64,000 nucleotides of DNA from Pseudomonas sp. Q11. Its GTDB lineage: Bacteria; Pseudomonadota; Gammaproteobacteria; Pseudomonadales; Pseudomonadaceae. The DNA lies in NCBI RefSeq assembly GCF_024494355.1, contig NZ_JAKNQY010000001.1:124001-188000 (forward strand), given 5' to 3'. Shown here piece after piece: positions 8,058 through 17,791 of the stretch (position 1 is the first letter of the stretch; each line of letters starts with the position of its first letter). The notes under the pieces are model-generated. The model made no database searches, was not told the origin of the DNA, and saw only the letters and a list, made by a program, of their open reading frames with translations. Both the position numbers and the translations under genes were made by a program.

Positions 8058-9890
8058 TTGATACGTCCCCGCCTCCTGCTCCTGATCAGCCTGGCCTTGA
8101 GCTCCCCCGCCGGCGCAACCATCAGCGAAAGCCATGGTTATGCCCAGTTCGGCACGCTCAAGTACCCGGCCAGATTCACCCACTTCGACTGGGTCAACCC
8201 GCAAGCGCCCAAGGGCGGTACCTTGCGGGTCATGGCATTCGGCACCTTCGATACGCTCAATCCCTACACATTCAAGGGCAGCAGCCCGGTTTCGACAGCC
8301 AACTTCTTGCAGTACGGCATCAACGAGCTGAACGAACCGCTGATGGTTGGCACTGGTCAGTACGCGCCGTCCGGCGACGAGCCGACGTCGAGCTATGGCC
8401 TGATCGCCCGGTCGGTGGAATACAGCGAAGATCGCAGTTGGGTGGTGTTCAACCTCAGGCCCGAAGCCCGCTTTCACGATGGCGTGCCGATTACCGCCTA
8501 TGACGTGGCGTTCTCCTATAGAACGTTGCTCAAGGAAGGCCATCCGCAGTACCGGACCAACCTTCAGGAAGTGCTGCGGGTCGACATCCTCAACCCGTTG
8601 AAAATCCGCTTTGTGTTCAAGCGCACGGGTAACCCGCTGCTGATCCTGCGCCTGGGTGAGTTGCCGGTGCTGCCCCAGCATTACTGGAAAGACCGCGATT
8701 TCAAGGCCACCACATTCGAACCGCCCTTGGGCAGCGGCCCTTACCGGATTACCAAAGTGCAGCCTGGTCGCCAGTTGGTGTTTGAGCGGGTCAAAAATTA
8801 CTGGGGCAAGGACCTGCCAGTCAATCGCGGCAAATACAACTATGACCGGATGGAGGTGGAGTTCTATCGTGACAGTGAAGTGGCTTTCGAAGCCTTCAAG
8901 GCCGGGGAATTCGACATCTACATTGAACACCAGGCCAAAAACTGGGCCAACGGCTATCAGTTCCCGGCGGTCAACCGCGGCGATGTGATCAAGGCACAGA
9001 TTGCCCACAAGATTCCGACCCAGACCCAGGGCCTGTTCATGAACACCCGGCGCAGCACGTTTGCCCAGGTCAAGGTTCGCGAAGCCTTGGGGATGATGTT
9101 CGACTTCGAGTGGACCAACCGCACGCTGTTCAGCGGTGCCTACAAGCGCACCCTCAGTTACTACCCCAACAGCGAGTTCTCCGCCAGCGGCCTGCCGGTG
9201 GGCCACGAATGGCTACTGCTCAAGCCGTATCGGGAACAACTGCCGCCCCAATTGCTCACCCAACCCTTCAGCCTGCCCCGGACCGATGGCCGGGGCATTC
9301 CCCGGGAAACCCTGCGCAAAGCCCTGGGGTTATTGAAGGAAGCCGGATGGACCATCCACGGCCAGCGCCTGCTCAACGCCGACAGCCAGCCCCTGCGCTT
9401 CGAGATCCTGCTGGTGAATCCAAATCTGGAGCGCATCCTGCAGCCCTACGTGGAAAACCTCGCCAGCATCGGCATCCAGGCCCGCCTGCGTACGGTGGAT
9501 CGCGCGCAATACAAGCAGCGCCTGGACCAATTCGACTTCGACATGATCCTGCTGACCCTGGGCCAAACCCTAAGTCCGGGCCTTGAGCAATGGCAGTACT
9601 TCCATTCCAGCCAAGCGGGGGTCAAGGGCAGCAAGAACTACGCCGGCATCAACAACCCGGTGGTCGATCACCTGCTGGAAAAGCTATTGTCTGCCCGGAC
9701 CCGCGACGAACAGGTCGCCGCCGGCAAAGCCCTGGACCGCGTGCTGCTGTGGCAGCACTACTGCATCCCTAACTGGTACCTCAATTATCATCGCCTGGCC
9801 TACCGTAACCGGTTTGCCTTTGTCACCACGCCGCCCTACACCCTGGGTTTGAGCGCATGGTGGCTGAAATCTTCGGAGAAAGATCAATGA
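8058..9890 (+). CDS. nppA1: Peptide/peptidyl-nucleoside ABC transporter, solute-binding protein 1
   Basis: This family 5 periplasmic binding protein of the YejA type (610 residues) has a signal peptide over residues 1-20 (MIRPRLLLLISLALSSPAGA). The mature part begins near ATISESHGYAQFG and contains FDWVNPQAPKGGTLR, the YejA signature. It should capture oligopeptides or peptide-like antibiotics for the downstream permease. The gene starts with TTG at 8058; the next in-frame ATG would remove the signal. It heads a five-gene operon whose order matches nppA1A2BCD, the nucleoside-peptide permease described in P. aeruginosa. Substrate specificity here is inferred from that match. Confidence 0.85.
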   Translation: MIRPRLLLLISLALSSPAGATISESHGYAQFGTLKYPARFTHFDWVNPQAPKGGTLRVMAFGTFDTLNPYTFKGSSPVSTANFLQYGINELNEPLMVGTGQYAPSGDEPTSSYGLIARSVEYSEDRSWVVFNLRPEARFHDGVPITAYDVAFSYRTLLKEGHPQYRTNLQEVLRVDILNPLKIRFVFKRTGNPLLILRLGELPVLPQHYWKDRDFKATTFEPPLGSGPYRITKVQPGRQLVFERVKNYWGKDLPVNRGKYNYDRMEVEFYRDSEVAFEAFKAGEFDIYIEHQAKNWANGYQFPAVNRGDVIKAQIAHKIPTQTQGLFMNTRRSTFAQVKVREALGMMFDFEWTNRTLFSGAYKRTLSYYPNSEFSASGLPVGHEWLLLKPYREQLPPQLLTQPFSLPRTDGRGIPRETLRKALGLLKEAGWTIHGQRLLNADSQPLRFEILLVNPNLERILQPYVENLASIGIQARLRTVDRAQYKQRLDQFDFDMILLTLGQTLSPGLEQWQYFHSSQAGVKGSKNYAGINNPVVDHLLEKLLSARTRDEQVAAGKALDRVLLWQHYCIPNWYLNYHRLAYRNRFAFVTTPPYTLGLSAWWLKSSEKDQ

Positions 9891-11740
9891 AGCCTTTACG
9901 CGCCCTGCTCCTGCAGGCCAGCGGCCTGTTGTTCGCAGGACTGGCCTGTGCCGCGCCGCAGCACGCCTTGACCTTGTACAACGAGCCGCCGAAATACCCG
10001 GCCAACTTCAAGCATTTCGATTATGTGAACCCTGACGCCCCCAAGGGCGGAGTTTTTCGCCAGGGCGGGTTTGGTGGCTTCGACAGCCTCAACCCGTTTA
10101 TCAGCAAGGGTGTCCCCGCCGATGACATCGGCCTGATCTACGACACCCTGGCCAAGCAAGGCCTGGACGAACCCTTTACCGAATATGGCTTGATCGCCGA
10201 AAAAATCGAGAAAGCCCCGGACAATGCCTGGGTGCGTTTCTACCTGCGGCCCGAAGCCCGCTTCAACGACGGCCATCCCGTACGCGCCGAAGACGTCGTG
10301 TTCAGCTTCCAGACCCTGACCCATGACGGCGCCCCGATGTTCCGCGGTTATTACAACGACGTCGCCGAAGTGATCGCCGAAGAGCCGCTCAAGGTACTGT
10401 TTAAGTTTAAGCACACGAATAACCGCGAACTGCCGCTGATCCTCGGCCAACTACCGGTATTGCCCAAGCATTGGTGGGCCGGGCGCGAATTCAACAAGGG
10501 CAACCTGGAGATCCCCCTCGGCAGCGGTCCCTATAGGGTCGCCGAAGTAAAGGCCGGGCGCTCGATCCGCTATGAACGCGTGAAGGATTACTGGGGCAAG
10601 GACCTGCCGGTCAACCGCGGTTTCTACAACTTCGATGTGCTGACCACCGATTACTATCGCGACAACACCGTAGCGGTCGAGGCACTGAAAGCCGGGCAGT
10701 TCGATTTCTGGCTGGAAATGGCCGCCAAGAACTGGGCCAACGCCTACAACATCCCGGCCGTGACCGAAGGCCGGTTGATCAAGGAACAGATCCCCAACGG
10801 CAACCCCACCGGCATGCAGGGCTTTGTCTACAACCTGCGTCGCCCGGTCTTCCAGGACGTGCGGGTGCGCAAAGCCTTGAGCCTGCTGCTGGACTTCGAA
10901 TGGACCAACAAACAACTGTTCCACGGCGCCTACGCCCGCACGCGCAGTTATTTCGAAAACTCCGAGATGGCCGCCACCGGTCTGCCCGGTGAGGACGAAC
11001 TGAAGATCCTCGAGCCCCTGCGCGGGAAGATTCCCGAGCAGGTTTTCACCCAGGCGTTCCAGCCTTCGGTATGCGACGGCAGCGGGATGATCCGTGACCA
11101 GCAGCGCAAGGCTTATCAATTGCTGCAGGAAGCCGGCTGGCGCATCGTCGACGACAAGATGGTCGATGCCCAGGGCAAACCCGTGGTATTGGAGTTCCTG
11201 CTGGCCCAGACCGAATTCGAGCGGGTGTTGCTGCCATTCAAGCGCAACCTCAGCGACCTGGGCATCGAACTGGTGATTCGCCGGGTCGACGTGTCCCAAT
11301 ACATCAATCGCGTGCGCTCGCGGGATTTCGACCTGATAGTGGGCAGCTTCCCGCAGTCCAGCTCGCCGGGTAACGAACAGCGTGAATTCTGGATGTCAGC
11401 CGCCGCCGATAATCCCGGCAGCCGCAACACCATGGGCCTGAAGGACCCTGCCGTCGACCAACTGGTGGAACAACTGATCAACGCCGATTCACGCAAGAGC
11501 CTGGTGGCCCACGCCCGGGCGCTGGACCGGGTGCTGCAATGGGGCTACTACGTGATTCCCAACTGGCACATCAAGACCTGGCGCGTAGCCTACTGGAACC
11601 ACATCGGCCATCCGAAAATCACGCCGACCTACGACATCGGCACCACCACATGGTGGGTCAAGCCAGAGGTCAAGCCTTCCATTGAGGTAGAAAAACAGGT
11701 CATCGAGCAAAAAATCGTCACCCCGGCGAGTGTGGAGTAA
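9887..11740 (+). CDS. nppA2: Peptide/peptidyl-nucleoside ABC transporter, solute-binding protein 2
   Basis: This is a second YejA-type binding protein, 617 residues, plainly paralogous to the gene before it (shared FDYVNPDAPKGG, YWGKDLPVNRG and AKNWANAY motifs). The signal peptide covers about residues 1-22, ending ACA. Its ATG overlaps the upstream stop by four bases (ATGA), which argues for translational coupling. Having two binding proteins for one permease may widen the substrate range. The C-terminal tail is longer and charged (EVEKQVIEQKIVTPASVE) compared with the first copy. Confidence 0.86.
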   Translation: MKPLRALLLQASGLLFAGLACAAPQHALTLYNEPPKYPANFKHFDYVNPDAPKGGVFRQGGFGGFDSLNPFISKGVPADDIGLIYDTLAKQGLDEPFTEYGLIAEKIEKAPDNAWVRFYLRPEARFNDGHPVRAEDVVFSFQTLTHDGAPMFRGYYNDVAEVIAEEPLKVLFKFKHTNNRELPLILGQLPVLPKHWWAGREFNKGNLEIPLGSGPYRVAEVKAGRSIRYERVKDYWGKDLPVNRGFYNFDVLTTDYYRDNTVAVEALKAGQFDFWLEMAAKNWANAYNIPAVTEGRLIKEQIPNGNPTGMQGFVYNLRRPVFQDVRVRKALSLLLDFEWTNKQLFHGAYARTRSYFENSEMAATGLPGEDELKILEPLRGKIPEQVFTQAFQPSVCDGSGMIRDQQRKAYQLLQEAGWRIVDDKMVDAQGKPVVLEFLLAQTEFERVLLPFKRNLSDLGIELVIRRVDVSQYINRVRSRDFDLIVGSFPQSSSPGNEQREFWMSAAADNPGSRNTMGLKDPAVDQLVEQLINADSRKSLVAHARALDRVLQWGYYVIPNWHIKTWRVAYWNHIGHPKITPTYDIGTTTWWVKPEVKPSIEVEKQVIEQKIVTPASVE

Positions 11741-11743
11741 CCG

Positions 11744-12817
11744 ATGCTGGCTTATATCTTTCGGCGTCTGTTGCTCATCATCCCGACCCTGTTTGGCATC
11801 CTGTTGATTAACTTCCTGATCATCCAGGCCGCGCCCGGCGGGCCGGTGGAGCAGATGATCGCCAAACTCGAAGGTTTCGAAGGCGCCACCAGCCGCATTG
11901 CCGGTGGCGGTGCCGAGGTGGCAGTGGCCGGTTCCACCTATCGCGGTGCCCAAGGTCTGGACCCGGCGCTGGTCAAGGAGATCGAGCGCATGTACGGCTT
12001 CGACAAGTCGGCGCCGGAACGCCTGTGGATCATGATCAAGAATTACGCTCGCCTGGATTTCGGTGACAGCTTTTTCCGAGACGCCAAGGTCATCGACCTG
12101 ATCAAGGAAAAAATGCCGGTGTCCATCTCGCTAGGGCTGTGGAGTACGCTGATCATGTACCTGGTGTCGATCCCGCTGGGGATCGCCAAGGCGACGCGTC
12201 ACGGCAGTCACTTCGACGTCTGGACCAGTTCGGCGATCATCGTCGGCTATGCGATCCCGGCGTTCCTGTTCGCCATCCTGCTGATCGTGGTATTTGCCGG
12301 CGGCAGCTATTTCAACTGGTTCCCGTTGCGCGGCCTGACGTCCAACGATTTCGATGAACTGAGCATGGGCGGCAAGATCCTCGACTACTTCTGGCACCTG
12401 GCCTTGCCCGTGACAGCCCTGGTGATCGGCAACTTTGCCACCATGACCCTGCTGACCAAGAACAGCTTCCTCGATGAAATCAACAAGCAATACGTGGTCA
12501 CCGCCAAAGCCAAGGGCTTGACCCGCAACCGAGTGCTCTACGGTCATGTGTTCCGCAACGCCATGCTGCTGGTGATTGCCGGCTTCCCCTCGGCCTTCAT
12601 CGGAATCTTCTTCACCGGTTCGTTGCTGGTAGAGGTGATTTTTTCCCTTGATGGCCTCGGACTGATGAGTTTCGAGGCGGCAATCAACCGTGACTACCCG
12701 GTGGTCTTTGGCACCCTGTTCATCTTCACCCTGCTGGGGCTGGTGGTGAAACTGATCGGTGACCTGACCTACACCTTTGTCGATCCACGCATCGACTTTG
12801 AAAGCCGGGAGCATTGA
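11744..12817 (+). CDS. nppB: Peptide ABC transporter permease (YejB type)
   Basis: This inner-membrane permease of 357 residues has a first helix at about 5-30 ([21 protein letters not shown]). A long periplasmic loop with the glycine-rich insertion [18 protein letters not shown] is characteristic of YejB. Five further helices follow, with the EAA coupling loop [21 protein letters not shown] cut at about residues 245-262. It begins three bases after nppA2 and would pair with the YejE-type permease to form the channel. Confidence 0.9.
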   Translation: MLAYIFRRLLLIIPTLFGILLINFLIIQAAPGGPVEQMIAKLEGFEGATSRIAGGGAEVAVAGSTYRGAQGLDPALVKEIERMYGFDKSAPERLWIMIKNYARLDFGDSFFRDAKVIDLIKEKMPVSISLGLWSTLIMYLVSIPLGIAKATRHGSHFDVWTSSAIIVGYAIPAFLFAILLIVVFAGGSYFNWFPLRGLTSNDFDELSMGGKILDYFWHLALPVTALVIGNFATMTLLTKNSFLDEINKQYVVTAKAKGLTRNRVLYGHVFRNAMLLVIAGFPSAFIGIFFTGSLLVEVIFSLDGLGLMSFEAAINRDYPVVFGTLFIFTLLGLVVKLIGDLTYTFVDPRIDFESREH

Positions 12818-12818
12818 G

Positions 12819-13838
12819 ATGAATCTGTCCCCCCTCAATCGCCGCCGTTTCGAACTGTTCAAGGCCAACAAGCGCGGCTGGTGGTCGCTGTGGCTGTTCC
12901 TGATCCTGTTCGGGCTCAGCCTGGGCGCCGAATTGATCGCCAATGACAAGCCGCTGGTGGTGCATTATGACGACGGCTGGTACTTCCCGGCCCTCAAGCG
13001 CTACCCGGAAACCACGTTCGGCGGTGAATTTCCGCTGGAAGCCAACTACAAAAGCCCGTACATCCGCGATCTGCTGGCCGCCAAGGACGCGTGGGTGCTG
13101 TGGGCACCGATCCCGTTCAGCTACCAGAGCATCAATTACGACCTGAAGGTCCCGGCCCCGGCACCGCCCTCCTCGGTCAACTGGCTGGGCACCGATGACC
13201 AGGGCCGCGATGTGCTGGCCCGAGTGATCTATGGCTTCCGGGTGTCGGTGCTGTTTGCCCTGACATTGACCCTGCTCAGCTCGATCATCGGCGTGATCGC
13301 CGGCGCCTTGCAGGGCTTTTATGGCGGTTGGGTCGACCTGGCCGGCCAGCGTTTCCTGGAGATCTGGTCGGGGCTACCGGTGCTTTACCTGCTGATCATC
13401 CTGGCCAGCTTCGTACAACCGAACTTCTGGTGGTTGCTGGGCATCATGCTGCTGTTCTCCTGGATGAGCCTGGTGGACGTGGTCCGCGCCGAATTCCTGC
13501 GCGGACGCAACCTGGAGTACGTGCGGGCCGCGCGGGCATTGGGCATGCAGAACGGCGCGATCATGTTCCGCCACATCCTGCCCAACGCCATGGTCTCGAC
13601 CATGACGTTCATGCCGTTCATTCTCACCGGGGCCATCGGCACCCTCACAGCCCTGGATTTCCTCGGGTTTGGCTTGCCTCCAGGCGCCCCGTCCCTGGGC
13701 GAACTGGTGGCCCAGGGCAAATCCAACCTGCAGGCGCCCTGGCTCGGCATCAGCGCGTTCGCCGTGCTGGCGATCATGCTGAGCCTGCTGGTATTCATCG
13801 GCGAGTCCGCTCGCGACGCCTTCGACCCGAGGAAGTGA
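12819..13838 (+). CDS. nppC: Peptide ABC transporter permease (YejE type)
   Basis: This is the second permease, 339 residues. The N-terminal OppC-type segment FKANKRGWWSLW leads into helix 1. A large extracytoplasmic loop follows (YDDGWYFPALKRYPETTFGG), typical of YejE, then NWLGTDDQGRDVLARVIYGF, the DppC/OppC-family signature, and an EAA loop at EYVRAARALGMQNGAIMFRH (about 223-242). The start at 12819 lies one base after the nppB stop. Together with nppB it makes the transmembrane pore. Confidence 0.9.
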   Translation: MNLSPLNRRRFELFKANKRGWWSLWLFLILFGLSLGAELIANDKPLVVHYDDGWYFPALKRYPETTFGGEFPLEANYKSPYIRDLLAAKDAWVLWAPIPFSYQSINYDLKVPAPAPPSSVNWLGTDDQGRDVLARVIYGFRVSVLFALTLTLLSSIIGVIAGALQGFYGGWVDLAGQRFLEIWSGLPVLYLLIILASFVQPNFWWLLGIMLLFSWMSLVDVVRAEFLRGRNLEYVRAARALGMQNGAIMFRHILPNAMVSTMTFMPFILTGAIGTLTALDFLGFGLPPGAPSLGELVAQGKSNLQAPWLGISAFAVLAIMLSLLVFIGESARDAFDPRK

Positions 13839-13839
13839 A

Positions 13840-15450
13840 ATGAATCAGGACAATCTGATCGAAGTGCGCGACCTGGCGGTGGAGTTCATTGTCGGCGAAC
13901 GTCGCCAGCGGGTCGTCGAAGGCGTCAGTTTTGACATCAAGCGTGGCGAAACCATGGCCCTGGTCGGCGAAAGCGGCTCAGGCAAGTCAGTGACCGCCCA
14001 CTCGATCCTGCGGTTGCTGCCCTACCCGCTGGCCCACCATCCAAGCGGGACCATCCAGTACGCCGGCCAGGATTTGCTGGGTCTGAAAGAAAAAACTATC
14101 CGCCATATCCGAGGCAACCGGATCGCGATGATCTTTCAGGAGCCGATGACGTCCCTCAATCCGCTGCATTGCATCGAGAAGCAGATCAACGAAGTGCTGG
14201 GCATTCACAAGGGCCTGTCCGGTAAGGTCGCTACCCGTCGCACCCTCGAATTGCTGGAGCTGGTGGGCATCCCCGAGCCGCACAAGCGCCTCAAGGCCCT
14301 GCCCCACGAACTGTCCGGCGGCCAGCGCCAGCGGGTGATGATCGCCATGGCCTTGGCCAACGAGCCGGAATTGCTGATTGCCGACGAACCGACCACGGCA
14401 CTGGACGTCACCGTCCAGCTGAAAATCCTCGAGTTGCTCAAGGAGTTGCAGGCGCGATTGGGCATGTCGCTGCTGCTGATCAGCCACGATTTGAACCTGG
14501 TGCGAAGAATTGCTCATCGCGTATGTGTCATGCAGCGTGGTTGCATCGTCGAACAGGCATCGTGCGAAGAGCTGTTCCGCGCGCCGCAGCATCCGTACAC
14601 TCGGGAACTGCTGGCCGCCGAGCCCAGCGGCAACCCGGCGACCAACGTTGTCGGCCCGCCGCTGTTGCAGGTCGAGGACCTGAAAGTCTGGTTCCCGATC
14701 AAAAAAGGCCTGTTCAAACGCACGGTCGATTATATAAAGGCCGTGGACGGTATCCGCTTCAGCCTGCCCCAGGGCCAGACCCTGGGCATCGTTGGCGAAA
14801 GCGGCTCCGGCAAGTCCACTTTGGGGCTGGCGATCTTGCGACTGATTGGCAGCCAGGGGGGGATCCGGTTTGAAGACAAGCAGCTGGACTGCCTGTCGCA
14901 GCAACAGGTCCGGCCGCTGCGCCGGGAGATGCAAGTGGTGTTTCAAGACCCGTTCGGCAGCCTGAGCCCACGGATGTGTGTAAGCCAGATCGTCGGCGAA
15001 GGCCTGCGGATCCACAAGATCGGCACCGCAGCCGAGCAGGAACAAGCGATAATCGCGGCATTGAAGGAGGTAGGCCTGGATCCGGAAACCCGGAACCGCT
15101 ACCCCCATGAATTTTCCGGAGGGCAGCGGCAGCGTATCGCCATTGCCCGGGCCCTGGTGCTCAAGCCGGCGTTGATTCTGCTGGACGAACCGACGTCGGC
15201 CCTGGACCGTACCGTGCAACGCCAGGTGGTGGAGCTGTTGCGGTCGCTGCAAACCAAGTACAACCTGACGTACCTGTTTATCAGCCATGACCTGGCTGTC
15301 GTCAAAGCGCTAAGCCACCAGTTGATGGTGGTCAAGCATGGCCAAGTGGTCGAACAAGGTGATGCCCGCAGCATATTCGCCGCGCCGCAACACCCCTATA
15401 CACAGCAGTTGCTGGAGGCCGCTTTCCTGGCCCCAACAACTGCCGAATAA
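13840..15450 (+). CDS. nppD: Peptide ABC transporter ATP-binding protein, duplicated ATPase (YejF type)
   Basis: This is a single 536-residue polypeptide with two complete ABC ATPase modules. The first has Walker [11 protein letters not shown] (about 42-51), signature LSGGQRQRV and Walker B LLIADEPT. The second has Walker [11 protein letters not shown] (about 319-328), signature FSGGQRQRI and Walker B LILLDEPT. Oligopeptide C-terminal extensions ([18 protein letters not shown]) follow each module. It powers the NppBC pore. It begins one base after nppC and ends 19 bases before fabI, so read-through into fabI is plausible. Confidence 0.93.
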   Translation: MNQDNLIEVRDLAVEFIVGERRQRVVEGVSFDIKRGETMALVGESGSGKSVTAHSILRLLPYPLAHHPSGTIQYAGQDLLGLKEKTIRHIRGNRIAMIFQEPMTSLNPLHCIEKQINEVLGIHKGLSGKVATRRTLELLELVGIPEPHKRLKALPHELSGGQRQRVMIAMALANEPELLIADEPTTALDVTVQLKILELLKELQARLGMSLLLISHDLNLVRRIAHRVCVMQRGCIVEQASCEELFRAPQHPYTRELLAAEPSGNPATNVVGPPLLQVEDLKVWFPIKKGLFKRTVDYIKAVDGIRFSLPQGQTLGIVGESGSGKSTLGLAILRLIGSQGGIRFEDKQLDCLSQQQVRPLRREMQVVFQDPFGSLSPRMCVSQIVGEGLRIHKIGTAAEQEQAIIAALKEVGLDPETRNRYPHEFSGGQRQRIAIARALVLKPALILLDEPTSALDRTVQRQVVELLRSLQTKYNLTYLFISHDLAVVKALSHQLMVVKHGQVVEQGDARSIFAAPQHPYTQQLLEAAFLAPTTAE

Positions 15451-15469
15451 CCTGAAAGAGGAGCAACAC

Positions 15470-16264
15470 ATGGGTTTTCTCGCCGGTAAGCGCGTACTGA
15501 TCGTCGGTGTCGCCAGCAAGCTGTCCATCGCATCCGGCATCGCCGCCGCCATGCATCGCGAGGGCGCTGAGCTTGCCTTCACTTATCAGAACGACAAACT
15601 CAAGGGTCGCGTCGAAGAGTTCGCACAAGGCTGGGGTTCGAGCCCTGAGCTGTGCTTCCCGTGCGACGTGGCCAGCGATGAAGAAATCGCCAAGGTTTTC
15701 GAAGAACTGAGCAAGAAGTGGGACGGCCTGGACTGCATCGTGCACTCCGTGGGCTTTGCCCCGGGCGACCAACTGGACGGCGACTTCACCGAAGCCACCA
15801 CCCGCGAAGGCTTCCGTATTGCCCACGACATCAGCGCCTACAGCTTCGTGGCCCTGGCCAAGGCCGGTCGCGAAATGATGAAAGGCCGCAACGGCAGCCT
15901 GCTGACCCTGTCGTACCTGGGCGCCGAGCGCACCATGCCGAACTACAACGTGATGGGCATGGCCAAGGCTTCCCTGGAAGCAGGCGTGCGTTACCTGGCC
16001 GGCTCCCTGGGCCCGGATGGCACCCGCGTCAACGCCGTATCGGCCGGTCCGATCCGCACCCTCGCCGCTTCCGGCATCAAGAACTTCCGCAAAATGCTCG
16101 CCGCCAACGAAGCACAGACGCCGCTGCGTCGCAACGTCACCATCGACGAAGTCGGCAACGCCGGTGCCTTCCTGTGCTCGGACCTGGCCTCGGGCATCAG
16201 CGGTGAAATCATGTACGTGGACGGCGGCTTCAACACCACCGCCATGGGTAACATCGAAGAGTAA
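15470..16264 (+). CDS. fabI: Enoyl-[acyl-carrier-protein] reductase (NADH)
   Basis: This enzyme carries out the last reduction of each fatty acid elongation cycle and is the target of triclosan. It is an SDR of 264 residues with the divergent FabI nucleotide motif [13 protein letters not shown] (13-25) and the catalytic Y-x6-K arrangement in [13 protein letters not shown] (about 155-167). Its C-terminus ends [14 protein letters not shown]. The start at 15470 has AAGAGGAG eight bases upstream; the longer frame would reach back into nppD. A strong terminator follows. The pairing of this ABC operon with fabI matches P. aeruginosa. Confidence 0.96.
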   Translation: MGFLAGKRVLIVGVASKLSIASGIAAAMHREGAELAFTYQNDKLKGRVEEFAQGWGSSPELCFPCDVASDEEIAKVFEELSKKWDGLDCIVHSVGFAPGDQLDGDFTEATTREGFRIAHDISAYSFVALAKAGREMMKGRNGSLLTLSYLGAERTMPNYNVMGMAKASLEAGVRYLAGSLGPDGTRVNAVSAGPIRTLAASGIKNFRKMLAANEAQTPLRRNVTIDEVGNAGAFLCSDLASGISGEIMYVDGGFNTTAMGNIEE

Positions 16265-16323
16265 TCTTCACGGTGCGCCCTTGCAGAAGTGCAATCATGG
16301 TGCCCGGTTTCGACAAAAAGAAG

Positions 16324-16358
16324 CGCCGCCTGCCTGGTAAAGGGCAAGCGGCGTTTTT
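16324..16358 (+). terminator. Rho-independent terminator after fabI
   Basis: CGCCGC (16324-16329) pairs with GCGGCG (16348-16353), with partial pairing of TGCC/GGCA inside, and TTTTT follows at once. It lies 60 bases past the fabI stop and also faces the end of the convergent immunity gene. Confidence 0.85.
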
Positions 16359-16362
16359 ATTT

Positions 16363-16770
16363 CTACCTTCCGGGAGCGGCTAGCAGCACCAGGACAAAGG
16401 AAAGCGAAAACAACAGCGTCGCGACTACCCCAGAGACGGTGTCATAAGTGTAAATCACCGAGATTAACGCACCCATGAGTGACGTTAAAAAAATAGGAGT
16501 ATTCGCAAGCACATACAACCCCATACGCACACTGAAGGATTGATGTTTCAGAAACGCTTGGGCAGCACTGCCTAATCCTGTCAGCGTCACTGACGTAATA
16601 ATCAGCATGATTAACATGACAAGGTACATCGCAACAGATGGAATACCTTGGGTATCGTTAAGATTGCCAGGATTCTCCACTGCACCGTCCGCCGCAAAAA
16701 AGAATAACATTGCGTACGCCATCAATATGCCAACAACCGCTCCGCCCAATCCTTGCCCTTTGCGCCTCAT
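16363..16770 (-). CDS. Four-helix inner-membrane protein, probable immunity protein to the adjacent colicin M-type bacteriocin
   Basis: This 135-residue protein is almost all membrane. Hydrophobic helices lie at about 9-27, 45-67, 83-106 and 112-131, with charged ends (MRRKGQG, AAPGR). It begins six bases after the bacteriocin stop. Its ribosome site AAGGTGA overlaps that stop, so the two are translated together. Small membrane proteins next to colicin M-like genes serve as immunity proteins in Pseudomonas (PmiA/PmiB types), unlike the periplasmic Cmi of E. coli. The role is inferred from position and topology, not from recognised residues. Confidence 0.72.
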   Translation of the reverse strand: MRRKGQGLGGAVVGILMAYAMLFFFAADGAVENPGNLNDTQGIPSVAMYLVMLIMLIITSVTLTGLGSAAQAFLKHQSFSVRMGLYVLANTPIFLTSLMGALISVIYTYDTVSGVVATLLFSLSFVLVLLAAPGR

Positions 16771-16776
16771 ATCTGA

Positions 16777-17598
16777 TCACCTTGAAAAACTAATGGGTAG
16801 TTCGCCAGTTATTCGAATTTCATAATCCTGCGCTCGGGCAACCCTTCCTACTTCACGCAGGGCGGTCGTCGCCCTCTCGTCAAACGCTGCGCGATGGCTG
16901 CTGGCGTTCGCGTCATACCGATCTGAGTAGGCCTTGGCGGAACCCGTGAATTTGAGATTACCAGAGGTATAGCGAACCACTTCACCCTTAATCTGAAGCG
17001 TAATGTTTCCAAGATAAATTCTTGCGACGCTCGAGTCTTGAGCCGTCGAGTAAGGGACCTTCAGATTAATGGTCGTTACCCCCACTCCTGCGGTATTGAT
17101 AATCGCCATCAAATCGGGAATTTTGTTCGGTGTAGGGCTGATACCGACTCTGTCGAGCCGAACTCTGGCGGGCTTGCCCTTTCCAAGTAGCCAGTGACCA
17201 AAGGCCTTGAAAGGAGTAAAAACACCGCCGGAGAACTCCTGCTCAATTGCCAGCCCTTTTATGTCATTTATTTTGGCTCCCTCTTTTATCCCGAGGTTCC
17301 AAGCATCCGCAGTGTTGAGTTTCGGATTTTTCAGCATTAATAGATCAGCACCATGTGCAACCTTTAAATCACCAATAATAAAACCGTCAAGTCCGTAACG
17401 AACAGGTCGATTGTTACGCATTTCTTGTAAGTGGCGTTGTAGCATTTGAGACCAGTGACCTCGTTCATAAGCCACGCTACGTTCCTGAATCATTTTTGCA
17501 ACCATTGCCATGGAGAAAGGAGCTGGAGCGCCCCCTCTTCCACGCGAGGTACCATATTCATCAGGATAAACAAATGTCGGGGGCAACTCGATATTCAT
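16777..17598 (-). CDS. Colicin M-type bacteriocin (lipid II-degrading phosphodiesterase)
   Basis: This 273-residue protein matches colicin M (271) in length and ends with its catalytic domain. The signature DRYDANASSHR places D226, Y228, D229, H235 and R236 at the very positions critical in colicin M, which cuts undecaprenyl-linked peptidoglycan precursor in the periplasm of a susceptible relative. Residues 1-40 are Pro/Gly-rich, as expected of a translocation segment. The middle (about 60-120) would be the receptor-binding part. No signal peptide or lysis gene is present. Base composition is visibly AT-richer than its flanks (fabI, cyclase), suggesting acquisition. The Shine-Dalgarno is weak. 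Confidence 0.88.
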   Translation of the reverse strand: MNIELPPTFVYPDEYGTSRGRGGAPAPFSMAMVAKMIQERSVAYERGHWSQMLQRHLQEMRNNRPVRYGLDGFIIGDLKVAHGADLLMLKNPKLNTADAWNLGIKEGAKINDIKGLAIEQEFSGGVFTPFKAFGHWLLGKGKPARVRLDRVGISPTPNKIPDLMAIINTAGVGVTTINLKVPYSTAQDSSVARIYLGNITLQIKGEVVRYTSGNLKFTGSAKAYSDRYDANASSHRAAFDERATTALREVGRVARAQDYEIRITGELPISFSR

Positions 17599-17791
17599 AA
17601 GTACCAGCCAAGTTTAGTAACCCATAACGCTGCAGTCATGAGCCGCATCACATGATGCGAAGTCTCATTCTGCATATATCCCGCGCCCCTCATGCGGTAC
17701 ATATATATAGCGTTACGCTGGTTCACCTATGTCATTGTTTGCAAGACCTATACCTCTAAAAAATAGCCATGTTCAATGAGTACAAGCGATT
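17599..17791 (-). promoter_or_regulatory. Upstream region of the bacteriocin gene
   Basis: This 193-base AT-rich gap is the only place for the bacteriocin promoter. It contains a TATATATAT run at about 17701-17709 and a hairpin or operator GCATCA-CA-TGATGC at 17645-17658. I looked for a LexA box (CTG-N10-CAG) and for PrtN-type P boxes on both strands and found no convincing one. Confidence 0.4.

Noticed and set aside
17599..17791. LexA box candidate around the TATATATAT run
   Set aside because: The flanking CTG and CAG halves are missing on both strands.
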